From NCBI GenBank assembly GCA_963829705.1, contig CAWHJN010000005.1, forward strand, positions 1,302,001-1,366,000: DNA of 64,000 bases, written 5' to 3'. This DNA comes from CAWHJN01 sp963829705. Lineage in GTDB: Bacteria > Bacteroidota > Rhodothermia > Rhodothermales > BA12. Below the pieces are notes generated by a model, which was not told the DNA's origin, searched no databases, and saw nothing but the letters and a program-made list of their open reading frames with translations. This document shows positions 61,598 through 64,000 of the stretch, one piece after another. The position numbers and the translations under genes were made by a program. Positions within the stretch are counted from its first letter, which is position 1; each line of letters begins with the position of its first letter.

Positions 61598-62131
61598 ATG
61601 GCAAACGCACACGCCCACGAAGAAGGGCACCACCACTACATCGCGCCGCAGTCGCTGCTGCTGAAGATTCTGGCGTGGCTGGTCGCGCTCACGGTGCTCA
61701 CCGTGCTCACCGGCACCGCCGACTTCGGCCCGCTCAACTTTATCCACGTGCCGCTGGCGCTGGCCATCGCGGCGGTGAAGTGTACGCTCGTCGTCGCCAT
61801 CTTCATGGGCCTCAAACACGACAACCGCGTCAACATGCTGGTGCTGTCGGTCGGTGCCATCTTCGTCGTCGTCTTCCTGACCTTCACCCTGTTCGACGTT
61901 GCCTACCGCGGCGACCTCGACAACGTCGAGTCGATGACGATCGTCAAGATGGATGCGCTGGCGCGAGAGGATTCCGTTCGTGCCGCGCAGTACGTCAACC
62001 TGAAAGTGGCCCCCGGCGATTACCTGGTCGCCGATTCGAGCGCCGCGCCGGCCGCATCTGCGCCCGCAGACACCACCGCTGAGGCCGACATGGCTGCCAC
62101 AACGGACGAGGCCGCCGAGACATCCAACTGA
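61598..62131 (+). CDS. coxD: cytochrome c oxidase subunit IV
   Basis: 177 residues. His-rich start (MANAHAHEEGHHHYIAPQ), three membrane helices (LLLKILAWLVALTVLTVLTG; HVPLALAIAAVKCTLVVAIF with MGLKHDNRVN; MLVLSVGAIFVVVFLTFTLF). This is the prokaryotic cytochrome oxidase subunit IV pattern. The tail (~120-177) is longer than usual, acidic and Ala-rich, probably periplasmic or disordered. Ends the core cox set; the small membrane gene starts 6 bases later. Confidence 0.88.
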   Translation: MANAHAHEEGHHHYIAPQSLLLKILAWLVALTVLTVLTGTADFGPLNFIHVPLALAIAAVKCTLVVAIFMGLKHDNRVNMLVLSVGAIFVVVFLTFTLFDVAYRGDLDNVESMTIVKMDALAREDSVRAAQYVNLKVAPGDYLVADSSAAPAASAPADTTAEADMAATTDEAAETSN

Positions 62132-62137
62132 GCCGCC

Positions 62138-62428
62138 ATGATCTGGCCCGTCTTCGCTGTTTTCCTGCCGCTGCTGTTCGTGCTGGTGGTGTGGGCAGTG
62201 GTGACGGCGTGCCGCCTGTTGCTCCCTGAGGAGCCGGAGCCGTTCACGTCAAGTGACGCCGTGGTGCGGGCGGCGTCACGGCGCCCCGTGCAGGTAGGCG
62301 CCCGTGAGATCCGCGCCGACATTCGTTTCCGGCAGCGTCACGAAACGAGCTCGTATTCCTACGCCGACCATGCCTCCGGCGGTCTGCCAGAAACGTGGTG
62401 CAAGGACGTGTCGCACCGGCTGAATTGA
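62138..62428 (+). CDS. small single-pass membrane protein at the end of the oxidase operon
   Basis: 96 residues, not recognised. One N-terminal membrane helix (VFAVFLPLLFVLVVWAVVTA) and a basic, polar tail (RRPVQVGAREIRADIRFRQR, HETSSYSYADHASGG). The start is 6 bases after coxD, so it is probably translated from the same mRNA; it could be a small accessory oxidase subunit. No cofactor motif. Convergent with the nucleosidase-like gene. Confidence 0.55.
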   Translation: MIWPVFAVFLPLLFVLVVWAVVTACRLLLPEEPEPFTSSDAVVRAASRRPVQVGAREIRADIRFRQRHETSSYSYADHASGGLPETWCKDVSHRLN

Positions 62429-62461
62429 GACGAAAGTCGAGCGCTCGGCGGCGCCTCGCCG

Positions 62462-63085
62462 CTATTTTTCCTCGAACGTCGGTAGCACCTTGATGAGCGT
62501 GGCGGCGAGGGCTTCGTTGGCGCTGCGGCGCGTCTCGCGCACGTCGGCATCCGCCGCGTGGATGCTGCCCGCGACGGTCTTGAGAATGTGGCAGGGGAGG
62601 CCGTACGTGGCCGTGACGAAGGCCACCGCGTAGCCCGCCAGGTCGCTCGCCTGCGCGATGCGGCTCCAGTAGCTGCGGCTCTTCTCGTCGTCGAGTGCCA
62701 TGTTCTGCGTCACCAGCGTGACCGTGCCCAGCTTCTCGAAGGGCACGTCGAGCGGCATCCGGGGGTAGCGCATGGCGGCCATCTCGATGCGGTCGCCTTC
62801 GAGAACCTGCGAGACGCCCACCACGGTGCCCATCGCCAGGTCCTCGCTGAGGGCCGTACACATGCCCGCGTGCAGCACCCGCTGGAGCGGCAACTCGCTC
62901 TTGAAATGCCGGAGCACGCGCTCGGTGCGGAGCGTCGTTTTGATGAGCCCAGTGCCGGTGATGGCCACGAGCACGCGGTCGTCGTAGAGGGCATCGCCGG
63001 CAGAGAGGCCTTCGAAGCGCCCGCGTTCGTATTTTTGCAGAAACGGAGCTGCTTCGTCTTCGGTCGAGAAGAGCAGGGCAGTCAT
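62462..63085 (-). CDS. PNP/MTAN-family nucleosidase or phosphorylase
   Basis: 207 residues. LLFSTEDEAAPFLQKYERGR, VLVAITGTGLIKTTLRTERV, LQRVLHAGMCTALSEDLAMG, TVVGVSQVLEGDRIEMAAM, MALDDEKSRSYWSRIAQASD, LAGYAVAFVTATYGLPCHIL and KTVAGSIHAADADVRETRRS. The order I-x-G-T-G ... GM-C-x-A-L ... D-M/L-x-G-Y-A-V fits the PNP_UDP_1 fold of MTA/SAH nucleosidases and futalosine hydrolase, but it is short and the N-terminus is diverged, so the substrate is unknown. Divergent from metF, 39 bases apart; a link to the methyl cycle would fit but is inference. Confidence 0.7.
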   Translation of the reverse strand: MTALLFSTEDEAAPFLQKYERGRFEGLSAGDALYDDRVLVAITGTGLIKTTLRTERVLRHFKSELPLQRVLHAGMCTALSEDLAMGTVVGVSQVLEGDRIEMAAMRYPRMPLDVPFEKLGTVTLVTQNMALDDEKSRSYWSRIAQASDLAGYAVAFVTATYGLPCHILKTVAGSIHAADADVRETRRSANEALAATLIKVLPTFEEK

Positions 63086-63124
63086 GGGCAGAGAGACTTA
63101 AACGATTGGGAGCAACGAGCAGCG

Positions 63125-64000
63125 ATGAAGATAACCGAACAGATCGAGCGCGCCACGTCACCGCTGATCTCCTACGAGATCATCCCGCCGAAGCGGGGCG
63201 GGGCCGTCGAGGATGTGCTCGCCGCCGTCGAGGCGCTGATGCCGTTCGAGCCGCCGTTCATCGACGTGACGAGCCACGCCGCGCAGGTGTATTTCGACGA
63301 ACTGCCGGACGGAACGCTCAGGCGGCACGTCAAGCGCAAACGCCCCGGCACCATCGGGCTGTGCGCTGCCATCCAGGGGCGCTTCGGCGTGCAGGCCGTG
63401 CCGCACCTGTTGTGCAGTGGCTTCACGCGTGAGGAGACTGAGGACGCGCTCATTGAACTCAACTACCTCGGCATCCGCAACGTGATGGCCCTACGGGGCG
63501 ATGACGCCGAGTACCAGAAGCCGCAGCGCGCCGACCGCACGCGCAACGCCTGCGCCGCCGACCTCGTCGCACAGATGTCGGCAATGAACGACGGGCGCTA
63601 CCTCGAAGACCTCCTCGACGCCGCGCCCACCGATTTCTGCATCGGCGTGGCGGGGTATCCCGAAAAGCACTTCGCGTCGCCGAACCTGTCGCGGGACGTG
63701 CAGAGCCTCAAGCAGAAAATCGACGCTGGAGCGCATTACGTGGTCACGCAGATGTTTTTCGACACGCGCCACTACTTCTCGTTTGTCGAGCGGTGCCACG
63801 TGGCGGGCATCGAGGTGCCCATCATTCCAGGGATCAAAATCCTGACCTCGCGCAAGCAACTCGCCTCGCTTCCGCGCAACTTCCACGTCGAGATCCCCGA
63901 GGCGCTGGCAGCCGAGGTGGACGCCGCGCCCGACGCGCACGTTCGGGAGATCGGCATCCGGTGGGCCATCCGGCAGAGCGAAGAACTGCTGGACGCAGGT
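63125..64000 (+). CDS. metF: methylenetetrahydrofolate reductase, 3' end outside the window
   Basis: 292 residues visible, open to the right edge and nearly full length for this family. ATG 63125. Motifs: SPLISYEIIPPKRGGAVEDV, FIDVTSHAAQVYFDE, GTIGLCAAIQGRFGVQAVPH, LLCSGFTREETEDALIELNY, LGIRNVMALRGDDAE, FCIGVAGYPEKHFASPNLSR, DVQSLKQKIDAGAHYVVTQM, FFDTRHYFSFVERC, VPIIPGIKILTSRKQLASLP. FAD enzyme that reduces 5,10-methylene-THF to 5-methyl-THF for methionine synthesis. Cytosolic. Confidence 0.95.
   Translation, partial: MKITEQIERATSPLISYEIIPPKRGGAVEDVLAAVEALMPFEPPFIDVTSHAAQVYFDELPDGTLRRHVKRKRPGTIGLCAAIQGRFGVQAVPHLLCSGFTREETEDALIELNYLGIRNVMALRGDDAEYQKPQRADRTRNACAADLVAQMSAMNDGRYLEDLLDAAPTDFCIGVAGYPEKHFASPNLSRDVQSLKQKIDAGAHYVVTQMFFDTRHYFSFVERCHVAGIEVPIIPGIKILTSRKQLASLPRNFHVEIPEALAAEVDAAPDAHVREIGIRWAIRQSEELLDAG

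Noticed and set aside
1..64000. tRNA, rRNA or insertion sequences
   Set aside because: No cloverleaf-like, rRNA-like or transposase-coding sequence was recognised on either strand by reading.

Overview
The window is GC-rich chromosomal DNA that looks like a Rhodothermota/Rhodothermia member (relatives of Rhodothermus, Salinibacter, Rubricoccus). The grounds are a complete alternative complex III operon fused to an A2-type caa3 oxidase operon in the Rhodothermus marinus order, several proteins with type IX secretion (T9SS) C-terminal sorting domains, and a SusC/TonB-type outer-membrane barrel. The taxonomic call is inference from gene content only.

Layout. 1-16000: housekeeping and surface genes (a CotH-family fragment, an EEP-family lipoprotein, accA, a lipoprotein, an FTP-type metalloprotease with a detached sorting domain, a Spy-like protein plus TonB-dependent barrel, a 24-residue-repeat T9SS protein, a sulfatase, a tandem SpoIIAA-like protein, a Sak4/AAA_24-type ATPase and a LuxR-type regulator). 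16348-40348: an uninterrupted, single-strand 24 kb block of 18 genes that I read as an extracellular contractile injection system (eCIS, phage-tail-like: sheath, tube, Zn-ribbon baseplate protein, cap, AAA+ ATPase, hub, spike, PAAR tip, gp25 wedge, two J-like wedges, tail-I-like protein and a large DUF6519 multidomain protein). It also carries a candidate cargo gene and several small eCIS-specific genes of unknown function. This is the most interesting part of the window. It is flanked by the LuxR regulator (divergent) and by a response regulator/histidine kinase pair (convergent). 43328-47987: a WecA-like glycosyl-phosphotransferase, an orphan PqqD/lasso-B2 pair, a T9SS protein and a MATE exporter. 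48155-62428: actABCDEF, an FN3/TM protein, SCO1, coxB-A-C-D and a small membrane protein, all on one strand. 62462-64000: a nucleosidase-like gene and the start of metF.

How the genes fit together. The eCIS block has everything needed for a contractile tube with baseplate and spike, but I see no capsid, terminase, portal, integrase or lysis genes, so it is not a prophage, and no T6SS membrane-complex genes. The hub/spike and the Afp7-like proteins are split into separate genes, there is one sheath and one tube gene, and no recognisable tape measure. The respiratory block passes electrons from menaquinol through ACIII to a cytochrome-c-containing subunit II of the oxidase.

Caveat on sequence quality. 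Ten genes need a single-base correction to read through (accA, the 2783 lipoprotein, the 3530 protease, the 6427 barrel, the 9347 T9SS protein, the 19093 baseplate gene, the 21962 ATPase, the 34418 tail gene, the 45491 T9SS gene and actC), and the protease also has an in-frame TAA. Because essential or core genes are hit, most of these are probably sequencing or assembly indels rather than true pseudogenes. No tRNA, rRNA, CRISPR array or insertion sequence was seen.
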